Assembly (NCBI GenBank): GCA_038206725.1
Contig: JBBRAO010000009.1
Coordinates: 15,795 to 79,794, forward strand
Reading direction: 5' to 3'
Source of the DNA: JBAXXL01 sp038206725
GTDB lineage: Bacteria > Bacteroidota > Ignavibacteria > Kapaibacteriales > UBA2268
Length of the DNA stretch: 64,000 nucleotides
Position 1 is the first letter of the stretch. Each line of letters starts with the position of its first letter. Shown here in pieces: positions 41,934 to 51,003 of the stretch. Under the pieces are notes generated by a model, which saw only the letters and a program-made list of their open reading frames with translations, was not told the DNA's origin and did not search any database. The position numbers and the translations under genes were made by a program.

Positions 41934-43181
41934 ATGGATTTATTTGAAAACCTATTCGCTCGACGACGCTTTAACATTCTGCCCGGATTGGAGCGAACGA
42001 TTGCATTGGCAGAGTATTGCGGCAATCCGCAAAATCAATTCCGCTCTATTCACGTTGCCGGAACAAATGGAAAGGGTTCAACAGCAACGATGATCGCTTC
42101 GATTTTGGTCGAGGCGGGATATAAAACGGGCTTATACACTTCACCGCATATTTACAAATTCAATGAAAGAATAAAAATCAATGACAAGCAAATCCCCACG
42201 GCGGATTTGAAGCGAATAGCCGAAGATTTGCTCTCGGTTGCCGATGATTTTGGTGCTACTTTTTTTGAAATTACAACTGTTTTGGCATTTAAGTATTTCG
42301 CTGAACAAAATGTTGATTTCGTTGTTATCGAATGTGGTATGGGCGGAGCTAACGATTCCACAAATATCATAAATCCCATATTATCAGTAATCACGCATAT
42401 TGCTATGGATCATTCCGAATACTTGGGCGATACACTCGAATCTATCGCTACCGAAAAAGCCGGCATAATCAAGCAAAATACACCGGTTGTAATTGCGGAA
42501 AATCCTGAGACACTGCGATTGATTTTCAAAAATATCGCCGAAAGCAAATCCGCTGAAATATTTTTTGCCGATAAAGCAAACGAAATCAGCTCTTCAGCAA
42601 TAACAGAGAATCTGACCACCTTGCTGGGAACCACCACCTTCGGCGAAATTGATTTTCCTTTGTCCGGTACCCATCAATTAGATAATCTGGCGACAGTTCT
42701 TACCGCCGCAAATTATCTGTGCAGAGAGGGTATAATAAAAACTCAAGCTGTAGGCGTGGGTATTGAAAAGATGAAAGAAACCTTCGGTTTGCACTTCAGA
42801 ACGGAATTAATCAGCAAAGAACCACCTGTTGTTTTCGATGCGGCGCATAACGGCGATTCAATTAATGCTTTGGTCGCTTTGCTGAAAGACAGTCCATACA
42901 AAGATTGCAAATGGAATTTGATTTTTGCCGCTATGGATGATAAGGAGATTAAAGAGATGTTGGAACTGTTGGCACCTTTGGCAAATAAACTATATCTTCC
43001 CAAATTAATCACCGAAAGGGCTAAACATCCGTCCCATATAGCAAAAATTGCGCGTTCCATTGGCTTTACCAATATCCACTTTGATGATAGCCCTCTGACG
43101 GCTTTTAAAAATGCCATATCTCTAAAACAACCTGTTTTAGTTGCCGGTTCATTTTATCTGTTAAGCGAGATAAGGATATAA
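41934..43181 (+). CDS. folC: folylpolyglutamate synthase / dihydrofolate synthase
   Basis: FolC is a cytoplasmic Mur-ligase-superfamily enzyme that adds glutamate to dihydropteroate or folates, using ATP. I chose the ATG at 41934 (415 residues), which has an AAAGGGGAAA ribosome binding site; the in-frame TTG at 41898 lies inside the previous gene. Motifs are the P-loop GTNGKGSTATMIASIL (about 44-59), GLYTSPHIYKFNERIKIND, ECGMGGANDSTNIINP, ITHIAMDHSEYLGDTLESIA, EKAGIIKQNTPVV, GTHQLDNLATVLTA and VFDAAHNGDSINAL near the C-terminal domain. It is the second gene of an operon with the U32 protein. Confidence 0.94.
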   Translation: MDLFENLFARRRFNILPGLERTIALAEYCGNPQNQFRSIHVAGTNGKGSTATMIASILVEAGYKTGLYTSPHIYKFNERIKINDKQIPTADLKRIAEDLLSVADDFGATFFEITTVLAFKYFAEQNVDFVVIECGMGGANDSTNIINPILSVITHIAMDHSEYLGDTLESIATEKAGIIKQNTPVVIAENPETLRLIFKNIAESKSAEIFFADKANEISSSAITENLTTLLGTTTFGEIDFPLSGTHQLDNLATVLTAANYLCREGIIKTQAVGVGIEKMKETFGLHFRTELISKEPPVVFDAAHNGDSINALVALLKDSPYKDCKWNLIFAAMDDKEIKEMLELLAPLANKLYLPKLITERAKHPSHIAKIARSIGFTNIHFDDSPLTAFKNAISLKQPVLVAGSFYLLSEIRI

Positions 43182-43260
43182 TAATTAATTACGAAAAAAA
43201 TGTCTGAACCAGGATTAAAAGGATTGTGTCATCCAGAACGAAGTGAAGGACGGATGGTAG

Positions 43261-43413
43261 GTGATTGAATGTCCGGAATTGCCCGGATGTATCTCACAGG
43301 GTAAAAGCGAAGAGGAAGCCTTGAATAACATCAAGCAAACTATTAATGCTTGGTTATGGGCAGAGGTGAGAAAGGCTTTAGGAGGAGTAATCGCGAAAAA
43401 TGAAGTTAGCTGA
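43261..43413 (+). pseudogene. HicB-like antitoxin remnant (5' truncated)
   Basis: Fifty codons beginning with GTG read VIECPELPGCISQGKSEEEA, LNNIKQTINAWLWAEVRKAL and so on. This is the strand-helix part of a HicB fold, matching the AECIDLPIVTQGETLDALI region of the intact hicB at 27869. The preceding in-frame TAG and the lack of the first strand show it is truncated. No HicA partner is recognisable after it. It might still be translated from GTG. Confidence 0.7.
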
Positions 43414-43549
43414 AAAAATTAAATATACCTATTACGTAAAAGTGGGAAAGTTATGGATTAAACCGGCGCTTTCAAGATTACAAGAATATAGTTTGATATA
43501 ATTCAAAATCGTCTAAAAATAAGTTTCCAATAAAATTTCAATAAACGAT

Positions 43550-43582
43550 AAAAAAGGAGGGACGAATTCAATTCGCCCCTTC
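43550..43582 (-). terminator. terminator of the acyl-CoA ligase gene
   Basis: On the minus strand AAGGGGCGAATT pairs imperfectly with GAATTCGTCCCTCC and is followed by six T. It lies 35 nt past the ligase stop. Confidence 0.6.
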
Positions 43583-43616
43583 AATTTAATAAGCCATTTT
43601 GTTCATTAATAATAAT

Positions 43617-45296
43617 TTAGTGTTTAATTCTGTGTACTTGATAGTTTGGTGAAGTGTAAACAAAACGTTTGATGCTGTTTTTAGGAGTTTTCTCGAATTC
43701 TTCTTCTATAATTTTAATCTCAGCGATATTCAAGTAACCCGCTAAGCGGTTGTTTATACTATCCTTGTAATTAAGAATGTCGTCGTAAGCCGTTGCTTTA
43801 TCCAATTTATGGCTTTCTATGTGTTCAAAATCCGGTGCCACAAGTGCTATCAATTTTCCCTCTTTTTCAACAACTAAGCTCTCGCCTACCAAAGGATAAT
43901 TATTTATCACCGCTTCAATTTCTTCAGGATAAATGTTTTGACCGGATGGACCTAAAATCATACTTTTCGACCGTCCTTTAATGTATATCGTACCGTCGCG
44001 CCCTATTACACCCAAATCGCCGGTGTGCAGCCATTTGTCGGAATCAATCGCTTCGCGTGTTAAGAATTCGTTTCTATAATAGCCATCCATTACATTGTCG
44101 CCGCGAACCATAATTTCACCCGGCAAGTTCTGTGGATCGCGCGAATTAATCTTCACTTCCAATGTGTCAACAGCTTTGCCGGTGCCGCCAACTTTACGCG
44201 AACGGTGTGGGTCGTAAGCTATCAGCGGACCACATTCGGTCATTCCATACCCTACAGTAAAATTCAACCCGATTTTCGTAAAGAAGTTTTCTACTTCCGG
44301 ATTTAACGCCGCGCCTCCGCTGACCAATTCTTTGAAGTTTCCGCCGAAAGCATCGGTAACTTTAGCGTTGATTTTTTTCAGTACCTGACCGTTTAGAATC
44401 GGAATTTTCAATAATGTTTTTACCTTGGGGTCTTGCAAAGCAGGAATAATCTGCTTTTTATAGATTTTCTCAACCACAAGAGGAACAGATAAAATCAGCC
44501 TTGGTTTGATCTCTCTGAACGCTTCCATAATAATCGACGGCGATGGAACTCTGCCCAATAATGTAACGAAACATCCCAAAGTAAGAGGATATAAAAACTC
44601 GAATGTACATCCGTAGGAGTGCGCTAACGGCAAGAATGACAATATACAATCTGCTGTTTTCAATGGCATATACTTTCTGCCGTACCATACGTTTGCGGAT
44701 ATCGAACGGTGCGACAGCATAACACCTTTAGGTATTCCGCTGGTTCCGGAGGTATAAGATATAACCATTAGCTCGCAGTTTTTATTCTTCGGAAGGGTGA
44801 ATTTCTTAGCGGTTAATTTGGATTCATATTTACTCTCAAAAATTTTATCGGCATCGTGAAGTTTATGCCCTATACCGCCTATATCGTCTTTTAGGCTCAT
44901 AGTTTCTAAAGTAAATACACCTTTAAGATTTTTGAATTCTTTCACGTCTATTTTGTTATAGATATTCTCGGAAATGAATGCGAATTCCGAATCGGAATGA
45001 TTTACCAAATCGTGAATATCTTGTGGTTTGAAATCGGAAAGCAGGGGGACAATCACAGCACCGTAAGTAACTGTTGCCAGATAAACTAAGCACCAATTGA
45101 CCGAATTTTTGGAAACGAGCGCTATTTTGTCGCCTCGTTTTACCCCAATTGCTTCAAATGTCGAATGTATCTGATAAATGGCTTTTGCTAATTCGCCATA
45201 AGTTATCGCTGTTTCTTTGTAATTAGCTAAAGCGCGGATATTCCAGTTTTTCTGAATGCTTTCTTCTAAGTAATTTGTATAGTTATAGGTCGCCAT
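43617..45296 (-). CDS. AMP-binding long-chain acyl-CoA ligase-like enzyme
   Basis: This adenylate-forming enzyme (ANL superfamily) activates a carboxylic acid, probably a fatty acid, with ATP and CoA. I chose the ATG at 45296 (559 residues) with a GGAG ribosome binding site; an upstream TTG at 45320 is less likely. Motifs are LMVISYTSGTSGIPKGVMLS (P-loop, about 175-194), LPLAHSYGCTFEFL, LVSGGAALNPEVENFF, VGYGMTECGPLIAYD, ELMVRGDNVM-like GEIMVRGDNVMDGYY, WLHTGDLGVIGRDGTIYIKG and SMILGPSGQNIYPEEIE. The missing C-terminal Lys segment cannot be pinned with confidence, although PKNSIKRFVY is a candidate. It appears monocistronic. Confidence 0.9.
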   Translation of the reverse strand: MATYNYTNYLEESIQKNWNIRALANYKETAITYGELAKAIYQIHSTFEAIGVKRGDKIALVSKNSVNWCLVYLATVTYGAVIVPLLSDFKPQDIHDLVNHSDSEFAFISENIYNKIDVKEFKNLKGVFTLETMSLKDDIGGIGHKLHDADKIFESKYESKLTAKKFTLPKNKNCELMVISYTSGTSGIPKGVMLSHRSISANVWYGRKYMPLKTADCILSFLPLAHSYGCTFEFLYPLTLGCFVTLLGRVPSPSIIMEAFREIKPRLILSVPLVVEKIYKKQIIPALQDPKVKTLLKIPILNGQVLKKINAKVTDAFGGNFKELVSGGAALNPEVENFFTKIGLNFTVGYGMTECGPLIAYDPHRSRKVGGTGKAVDTLEVKINSRDPQNLPGEIMVRGDNVMDGYYRNEFLTREAIDSDKWLHTGDLGVIGRDGTIYIKGRSKSMILGPSGQNIYPEEIEAVINNYPLVGESLVVEKEGKLIALVAPDFEHIESHKLDKATAYDDILNYKDSINNRLAGYLNIAEIKIIEEEFEKTPKNSIKRFVYTSPNYQVHRIKH

Positions 45297-45756
45297 AAAA
45301 ACACTCCAAAAATAATACAATATATATTTTGCTAAAATAAGACTTTTTTATCGAAAATCGCAAATTTCCGATAAATTATATCATTAAAAATGAAGAATCC
45401 ATATTAAAACAATTATAAATTGTAAATTATAAATGCGGAGAAGACCATCCCATCAATGGATAAAATGTTTATAGAAAGAGGCTGAACGTAGGCACGAAAT
45501 AAGCGATACAGAAAAAACCTTATTTTCCATATCAACCTTAGTAGAAAATCCGGCACCATTACCCTACGACCTTATTTCCTTATTCAAAGCCCAAAAATAA
45601 GGTGATAAGGTTAGTGCATACGCACATATTTCTTTTCTACTAAGGTTAGAACGGGTTTCATCCGTGGTTATTGAGATTAAACTACTTCGTAGCTCTAAGA
45701 TGGCATCTCGACTTCGCTCGATGGCCGGCACATTCTTCGCATTCAAAATTTCCGGT
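45297..45756. other. intergenic region with palindromic element, no gene
   Basis: This 460-bp gap lies between mutS and the acyl-CoA ligase. It holds the fullest copy of the CCTTAGTAGAAAA palindromic element (45516-45650) and an ATCTCGACTTCGCTCGATGG word (45705-45725). The first 60 bp upstream of 45296 should contain the ligase promoter. Confidence 0.7.
45516..45650. repeat. palindromic CCTTAGTAGAAAA element, copy C
   Basis: The outer arms AACCTTAGTAGAAAA (45534-45548) and TTTTCTACTAAGGTT (45633-45647) are perfect inverted copies. The inner arms ACCTTATTTCCTTATT and AATAAGGTGATAAGGT are also mirror images. This makes a long nested hairpin of about 114 bp, like copy B at 17688. Confidence 0.8.
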
Positions 45757-48390
45757 TTACCTTTTCTTTATTTCGTTGGACAAATCGCTTAAAATCTGCA
45801 GAGCTTGAAGCGGTGTTAGTTCGTCCGGGTTTAGTTCGCTGATACGAGCGCGCAGAAAATCGTCGCACACTTCGAATATAGCCAATTGGTCGGGATTGTG
45901 AAATTCGTATCTTGCTTTAACGGGTTTAATTTTGGTGGTGTCGGGTCTCGCGATTTCCTCTTCCCCGCCGCCGTCCAGAAGCAGAATAATCTCATTAGCG
46001 CGGCGAATAACATCGTACGGCAATCCCGCCATTTTGGCAACGTGGATACCGTAAGAGTTATCGGAGCCGCCGGAGACAACATTATGAGTGAAAATGATAT
46101 TGTTTCCGGTACCCACAACTTCGATTCTGAAATTCTGAATTTTATCGTATTTTTCGGTTAAACTGTTTAATTCGTGATAGTGAGTGGCGAATAGAGTTTT
46201 AGCTCGGATTTCATTATGGATAAACTCAGTTATAGCCCACGCCAATGCGATTCCGTCGGTAGTCGCGGTTCCACGCCCGACTTCATCTAACAAGATTAAA
46301 CTTTTCGAAGTGGCGTTGTTCAAGATATTTGCGGCTTCCTGCATTTCGACTAAAAACGTTGACTCGCCTGCTGTTATATTATCCTGAGCCCCCACCCTTG
46401 TGAAAATCCTATCCACCAATCCGAATGTGGCTTTTTCTGCGGCTACATAGCACCCGATTTGACCCATAAATACAACCAAAGCGGTTTGGCGTAAATAGCA
46501 CGATTTGCCGCTCATATTCGGTCCGGTAATTATCTGGATTTGCTTTTCGGTAGTGTCCAAATATGTGGAATTCGGTACGAAAGTTTGCCCCTCGGGTAAA
46601 AGCTGTTCTACAACCGGATGGCGTGCTGAGGTCAATTCCATACTGTCGCCGTCATCAATTATCGGTTTAGTATAATTGTTTTTCTTTGAGATATGGGCGA
46701 AACTGAGCAAACAATCCAATTCGGCGATAGCGTAAGCATCCTTTTGTATTTCGAAAGTTTGACGCGAAATCTCGGTTAATAATTCTTCGTACATCCGTCG
46801 TTCAATAGTGCCAATTCTATCTTCCGCCGCCATTTGAATTTGCTCGAAATCCTTTAGCTCAGGCGTGATATAGCGCTCACTGTTAACTAAGGTTTGTTTG
46901 CGCTGATAACTTAGCGGCACTTTGTCTTTACTGGTGTTATAAATATCCAAATAATAGCCAAATACGCTCGTATAACCGATTTTTAGTTTTGATATGCCTG
47001 TCGCCTCTCTTTGCTCTTCTTGATAGCGGTTGAGCCATTCCTTGCCGTGCAATTTTGCTTCTACGTATTTATCCAACTCCGCGTCAATTCCTGTTCTGAA
47101 CAAAGTTCCATTTCCGATTTGAATTGAAGGCTCGTCTATAATTATATCGCCTATTCTTTGCACTAAATCTTCCAACGTGTTGATTGTATCACTTAAATCC
47201 GATAGCATATCGGAGCTAAGTTCCGACAAGCCATCTTTCAGCAAAGGAAGTAAGTTAAGGCTGTTTTTTAGACTGATTATATCTCTTGGATTTGCGCGTC
47301 GTGTGCTAACTTTCGATATCAAACGTTCCAAATCACCAAAACTATCTAATACTTTACGCAGATAATCCCTTTTCTCATCGTTTGTATATAGAGCAGTTAC
47401 AGCATTCAAGCGTTTGTTGATTTGTTTCAAATTTTTCAAAGGACGGGCTATCCAGGTTTTAAAAAGGCGTCCACCCATAGGAGTGCGAGTCGAATCCAAA
47501 ATGCTGATTAATGTGGAGGACGAATCGTCGTGGTTGGAATAAAGTATTTCCAAATTTCTACGTGTGGAATTGTCCAAAGTCATAAATTCGGTAGGGTCGT
47601 ATATTGAAATGCTTCTTATATGCTCGGCGGCTGATTTTTGTGTTTCGTTAATATAGTGCATCAACGCGCCCGCGGCGGCTATCGAAGAATAATTTTCATC
47701 AATTCCGAATCCTTTCAGGCTTTTGGTTTCAAACTGCCGGAGCAAAATATCGCGCGTAAATTCTTGATCGAAAATCCAATCTTCTAATTTAGTATATGAT
47801 ACTTTCGATGGGTAGGTGGTCATCAGATTTTCAATTTCCAAAGCCTGCGCTTTTGAAAACAGTAATTCAGCAGGCGAAATGTTGCTCAAAACTTCAGCCA
47901 CTTTATTAGGGTTTACCTCGGCGGTAACAAATTCACCGGTAGAAATGTCCGAAAAAGCGATTCCAGCTTTGGTGGATTTCTTATCGCGGAATAGATATAC
48001 CGATGCGCAGTAATTATTGGCATTGGTTTCTAAAAGTTTGTCGTAAAGCGTTATGCCGGGTGTTACAACCTCAACCACACCGCGTTTCACAATACCTTTA
48101 GCTAATTTGGGGTCTTCCAATTGCTCGCAAACAGCCACGCGGTATCCGGCTTTTACCAATTTGGGTAGGTAATTGTCTAATTGATGGTGCGGGAAACCCG
48201 CCAACTGACTTGACCCAACTGTTCCACTACTTCTTTTGGTTAGAGTTATTCCGCAGGCTTTAGCAGTCAAAACCGCGTCTGTGTCGAAGGTTTCAAAGAA
48301 ATCCCCCATACGGAACAATAAAATTGTGTCGGGGTATTTAGCTTTTATTTGAAAATATTGCCGCATCAGCGGAGTTTCTGATTGTGCCAT
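45757..48390 (-). CDS. mutS: DNA mismatch repair protein MutS
   Basis: MutS binds mismatched DNA and starts repair with MutL, using ATP. The 877-residue protein has the mismatch-binding domain I with PLMRQYFQIKAKYPDTILLF, RMGDFFETFDTDA (the Phe-x-Glu mismatch-reading FFETF at about 32-36) and AGFPHHQLDNYLPKLV, then connector and lever/clamp domains. The ATPase has Walker A GPNMSGKSCYLRQTAL (about 623-638), LVDRIFTRVGAQDNI, GESTFLVEMQEAANIL, SLILLDEVGRGTATTDG and a C-terminal YGIHVAKMAGLP. The length is normal for MutS1. It is transcribed from 48390 after the DMT transporter gene with a 55-bp gap, possibly in one unit. Confidence 0.98.
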   Translation of the reverse strand: MAQSETPLMRQYFQIKAKYPDTILLFRMGDFFETFDTDAVLTAKACGITLTKRSSGTVGSSQLAGFPHHQLDNYLPKLVKAGYRVAVCEQLEDPKLAKGIVKRGVVEVVTPGITLYDKLLETNANNYCASVYLFRDKKSTKAGIAFSDISTGEFVTAEVNPNKVAEVLSNISPAELLFSKAQALEIENLMTTYPSKVSYTKLEDWIFDQEFTRDILLRQFETKSLKGFGIDENYSSIAAAGALMHYINETQKSAAEHIRSISIYDPTEFMTLDNSTRRNLEILYSNHDDSSSTLISILDSTRTPMGGRLFKTWIARPLKNLKQINKRLNAVTALYTNDEKRDYLRKVLDSFGDLERLISKVSTRRANPRDIISLKNSLNLLPLLKDGLSELSSDMLSDLSDTINTLEDLVQRIGDIIIDEPSIQIGNGTLFRTGIDAELDKYVEAKLHGKEWLNRYQEEQREATGISKLKIGYTSVFGYYLDIYNTSKDKVPLSYQRKQTLVNSERYITPELKDFEQIQMAAEDRIGTIERRMYEELLTEISRQTFEIQKDAYAIAELDCLLSFAHISKKNNYTKPIIDDGDSMELTSARHPVVEQLLPEGQTFVPNSTYLDTTEKQIQIITGPNMSGKSCYLRQTALVVFMGQIGCYVAAEKATFGLVDRIFTRVGAQDNITAGESTFLVEMQEAANILNNATSKSLILLDEVGRGTATTDGIALAWAITEFIHNEIRAKTLFATHYHELNSLTEKYDKIQNFRIEVVGTGNNIIFTHNVVSGGSDNSYGIHVAKMAGLPYDVIRRANEIILLLDGGGEEEIARPDTTKIKPVKARYEFHNPDQLAIFEVCDDFLRARISELNPDELTPLQALQILSDLSNEIKKR

Positions 48391-48445
48391 CTTGATTTTA
48401 GAAAATTAACAATTTGCAAAAATATCAAATAATTGAAAAAAGTTA

Positions 48446-49336
48446 TCAACCCTTTTTCAAATATTTGATAACATAAGGACCGACCTCGGAAACAACAATC
48501 CCCATAAGCATCACCGAACCACCCAAAATCTTTATCGAAGTCATTACTTCCATACCCAATCCGGCGGAAAAAATAGAGGCAAACAGGGGCTCCATCGAAA
48601 AAATTAGTGCCGCTTTAACCGGGGTTGTGAATTTTTGAGCGGCTGTTTGGATGAATGTAACTATAAGTGAAGCCATAATTCCATTAAAGCCGAGCGATAA
48701 TACAAGGTTCCACGATGGGATGAAATAGAAATCTTTATATTCGAATATAAAAAAGACGATTACGGAAATAAGCAAGCAGAAAAAGAGTTGGAGTATTACA
48801 ATGAGCGATGTTTGCTTATAGGTTTTTATTTCCTTGGTCAGAACATCCATATATGTAATATAAAACGCCCAAAAGAATGTTGATATCAACGTAACCAAAT
48901 CACCTATATTGAAACTATTTTTAAAGGGATTGGTGTATATGGTCAATCCTACAAAGGCTATTACTACACCTATAATTGAAGAATATTTGAAGCGTTTGCG
49001 CAAAATCAAAAACGCGACAAATGGGGTAAACGGTACTGTTAAACCGGTTATGAAGGCTGAGTTCGAAACGGCTGTATATTTCAACCCCAATGTTTGGAAT
49101 ATGAAACCAACGCCAAAAAGTAAGCCCAAAACCAACCCGGCTTTAAATACTTTTTTATCGAACGATTTATAATAGCGACCAAAAACAATTATCGAAGCAG
49201 TAAACGCGACAGTAAATCGGAGTATCATATAGAAAGAAAAGTTCGTATATTCCAATCCGATTTTAGTAAATAGAAATGTCCCGCCCCAAATAACGGTGAC
49301 TAATGCTAAAAGCAATTCTGCGTTGTGTGATTTCAT
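48446..49336 (-). CDS. DMT superfamily (EamA) membrane transporter
   Basis: This 296-residue inner-membrane protein has ten predicted membrane helices in two EamA repeats. The first starts NAELLLALVTVIWGGTFLFT and the second about residue 150 (LVTLISTFFWAFYITYMDVL). The WGGTFLFTKIGL motif, the VPFTPFVAFLIL and SMEPLFASIFSAGLGMEVMT segments and the length fit the 10-TMS drug/metabolite exporter family. The substrate cannot be predicted. A terminator-like hairpin lies 27 nt upstream of its start (49363-49393), which separates it from the small Cys protein gene. Confidence 0.9.
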   Translation of the reverse strand: MKSHNAELLLALVTVIWGGTFLFTKIGLEYTNFSFYMILRFTVAFTASIIVFGRYYKSFDKKVFKAGLVLGLLFGVGFIFQTLGLKYTAVSNSAFITGLTVPFTPFVAFLILRKRFKYSSIIGVVIAFVGLTIYTNPFKNSFNIGDLVTLISTFFWAFYITYMDVLTKEIKTYKQTSLIVILQLFFCLLISVIVFFIFEYKDFYFIPSWNLVLSLGFNGIMASLIVTFIQTAAQKFTTPVKAALIFSMEPLFASIFSAGLGMEVMTSIKILGGSVMLMGIVVSEVGPYVIKYLKKG

Positions 49337-49362
49337 AATTGTTAAAAGTTAAAGCTCAAAAA

Positions 49363-49393
49363 TAAAAAAAAATTTTACAGTAACACTGTAAAA
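49363..49393 (-). terminator. terminator upstream of the DMT gene
   Basis: A perfect palindrome TTTTACAGT-AAC-ACTGTAAAA (49373-49393) is followed on the minus strand by a T-rich tract. It could also be read as an operator for the DMT gene, whose start lies 27 bp further on. The T tract favours a terminator. Confidence 0.6.
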
Positions 49394-49398
49394 TCCGT

Positions 49399-49430
49399 AA
49401 AAAAACCTCTGCCGGATTTTTCAACCCGGC
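49399..49430 (-). terminator. terminator of the small Cys protein gene
   Basis: On the minus strand GCCGGG, an eight-base loop and TCCGGC are followed by AGAGG and seven T. It lies 26 nt past the small gene's stop at 49456. Confidence 0.55.
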
Positions 49431-49455
49431 TTAAATATCCACTAAATAACATCAA

Positions 49456-49680
49456 CTAAAATACTTCCGCTCCGCCAATCATTTCTTTGGCGCGCTTTTT
49501 GTGTTTAGGATGCATATCGAGAGGAACGAATTCGTTTCCAATTATCATAGAAACTACATATCGGCTGCACTTTGTAAACGCGTTTGTGCAGAACGCTTCG
49601 ATCTCTGCTAATTCTTCGAAATTATCTTGTGTCAATTTATCGGTATAAAAATTGCAGTCTTTTGATATAGCACATAACAT
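49456..49680 (-). CDS. small four-cysteine protein of unknown function
   Basis: I chose the ATG at 49680 (74 residues), which has an AGAGG ribosome binding site; an in-frame GTG at 49713 is less likely. Four Cys are seen, in LCAISKDCNFYTD (Cys3, Cys9), EAFCTNAFTKCSRYVVSM (Cys31, Cys38). They are followed by VPLDMHPKHKKRAKEMIGG. The C-x5-C ... C-x6-C-x-RYxV ... VPxDxxPxxxxRA pattern is like a small domain found alone or attached to signalling proteins in many bacteria, which might bind a metal or iron-sulfur cluster. Function is unknown. It is upstream of the DMT gene, with terminators on both sides. Confidence 0.68.
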   Translation of the reverse strand: MLCAISKDCNFYTDKLTQDNFEELAEIEAFCTNAFTKCSRYVVSMIIGNEFVPLDMHPKHKKRAKEMIGGAEVF

Positions 49681-49781
49681 AATGTTACCTCTTTTGTCAA
49701 ATTTATTACACACTCGAATGCAATTTACACAATAAATTTATACAAAACAAGAAAAAACAATTAATTTTTGCTCATAATCCC

Positions 49782-49814
49782 AAAAAAAGTGCCCTTCTCT
49801 TTCAAAAAGGGCAC
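49782..49814 (-). terminator. terminator of metK
   Basis: On the minus strand GTGCCCTTTTT, a short loop and AGAAGGGCAC are followed by seven T. It lies 21 nt past the metK stop. Confidence 0.85.
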
Positions 49815-49834
49815 GTAAATTGCTAATTTATCAA

Positions 49835-50995
49835 CTATTTTTTCTTAAAATATTTTTTTAGTTCATCAACCAAATCGAGCTTTTCCCAAGTGAATTCCGG
49901 CCGTCCGAAATGACCATAAGATGCTGTTTTTTGATAAATCGGTTTACGAAGGTCGAAATGCTTGATTATCCATTTTGGTGACAAATCAATTTTTTCTTTT
50001 GTTAAAAATTCTTCCAAATCCCAACTTGTTATTTCGCCGGTACCGTGAGTCTCAATATTGATAGAAATTGGTTTTGCAACACCGATAGCATAAGACAATT
50101 GAATTGTACATTCTTTAGCCAGCTCTGCGGCAACTATGTTTTTTGCCAACCAACGAGCCGCGTAAGCAGCCGAACGGTCAACTTTGGTGCTGTCTTTGCC
50201 CGAAAACGCTCCGCCACCGTGTGGTGCTCTACCGCCGTAAGTATCGACGATGATTTTTCTGCCTGTCAAACCGGTATCGCCTTGAGGTCCGCCAATCACA
50301 AACATACCGGTAGGGTTTATGTGGTATATAGTATTTTCGTCAAGGTATTGAGCAGGTATAACCGCCTTTATCACGTTTTGAATTATATCATTTTTAATAG
50401 TTTCTTGTTCAACTGATGTGTTGTGTTGTGTTGAAACAACGACCGTATGAACGCGAACGATTTCTTTATTTTCATTATATTCTATAGTTACCTGCGATTT
50501 TGAATCGGGACGCAAGTACAGCATTGCTTTTTTTTCTTTTCGAATTTGAGCTAATTTTTTCAGGATTTCGTGTGAATAAACCAACGTCGCCGGCATTAAC
50601 TCCTTGGTTTCATTTACTGCGTAACCGAACATCATACCTTGGTCGCCGGCACCTCCGGTGTCAACCCCCATAGCTATATCGAATGATTGTTTGTTTATTA
50701 CATTCATTACAGAAATACTGTTGGCTTCGAAACCTATACCGGGTTCATTATATCCAATCTCACCAACAACATCGCGAACGGTTTTTTGAAGGTCTATGTA
50801 TATGTCCGTAGTGATTTCGCCACCGACTAATACAAAGCCGGTTCCCGCAAAACATTCACAAGCCACTCGGGCTTTAGGGTCTTTTTCTAGAATAGCATCT
50901 AAAACAGCGTCGCTTATTTGATCGCATATTTTATCCGGGTGCCCCTCGGATACTGATTCAGATGTGAATAAATAATTTTTTTTGTCTAATAACAT
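49835..50995 (-). CDS. metK: S-adenosylmethionine synthetase
   Basis: MetK makes S-adenosylmethionine from methionine and ATP. The 386 residues are of normal length. The three repeated domains are marked by FTSESVSEGHPDKICDQISD (about 10-29), DTGGAGDQGMMFGYAVNETK (about 113-132), RPDSKSQVTIEY, VIGGPQGDTGLTGRKIIVDT, YGGRAPHGGGAFSGKDSTKV (phosphate-binding loop) and DRSAAYAARWLAKNIVAA. All catalytic Asp, Lys and His positions expected are present. It starts 8 nt after the stop of the sugar nucleotidyltransferase, so the two form an operon, and no SAM riboswitch can fit in between. Confidence 0.98.
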   Translation of the reverse strand: MLLDKKNYLFTSESVSEGHPDKICDQISDAVLDAILEKDPKARVACECFAGTGFVLVGGEITTDIYIDLQKTVRDVVGEIGYNEPGIGFEANSISVMNVINKQSFDIAMGVDTGGAGDQGMMFGYAVNETKELMPATLVYSHEILKKLAQIRKEKKAMLYLRPDSKSQVTIEYNENKEIVRVHTVVVSTQHNTSVEQETIKNDIIQNVIKAVIPAQYLDENTIYHINPTGMFVIGGPQGDTGLTGRKIIVDTYGGRAPHGGGAFSGKDSTKVDRSAAYAARWLAKNIVAAELAKECTIQLSYAIGVAKPISINIETHGTGEITSWDLEEFLTKEKIDLSPKWIIKHFDLRKPIYQKTASYGHFGRPEFTWEKLDLVDELKKYFKKK

Positions 50996-51003
50996 TTATA
51001 TAC

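Larger units (their letters stand above)
43182..43616. other. intergenic region with HicB remnant and dispersed repeat
   Basis: These 435 bp contain a TGTCTGAACCAGGATTAAAA-type dispersed repeat (43200-43223, also at 58573 and, inverted, near 7460 and 9770), an ATCCAGAACGAAGTGAAGGA word, a decayed HicB-like frame (43261-43413), a 33-codon frame at 43400-43501 that I do not recognise, and a terminator-like hairpin (43550-43582). Confidence 0.7.

Noticed and set aside
43400..43501. 33-codon frame after the HicB remnant as a HicA partner
   Set aside because: It lacks the HicA KGSH and PxH motifs and any recognisable similarity.
49373..49393. TTTTACAGTAACACTGTAAAA as an operator for the DMT gene
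   Set aside because: It is followed on the minus strand by a T tract and lies after the small Cys gene, so a terminator is the simpler reading.
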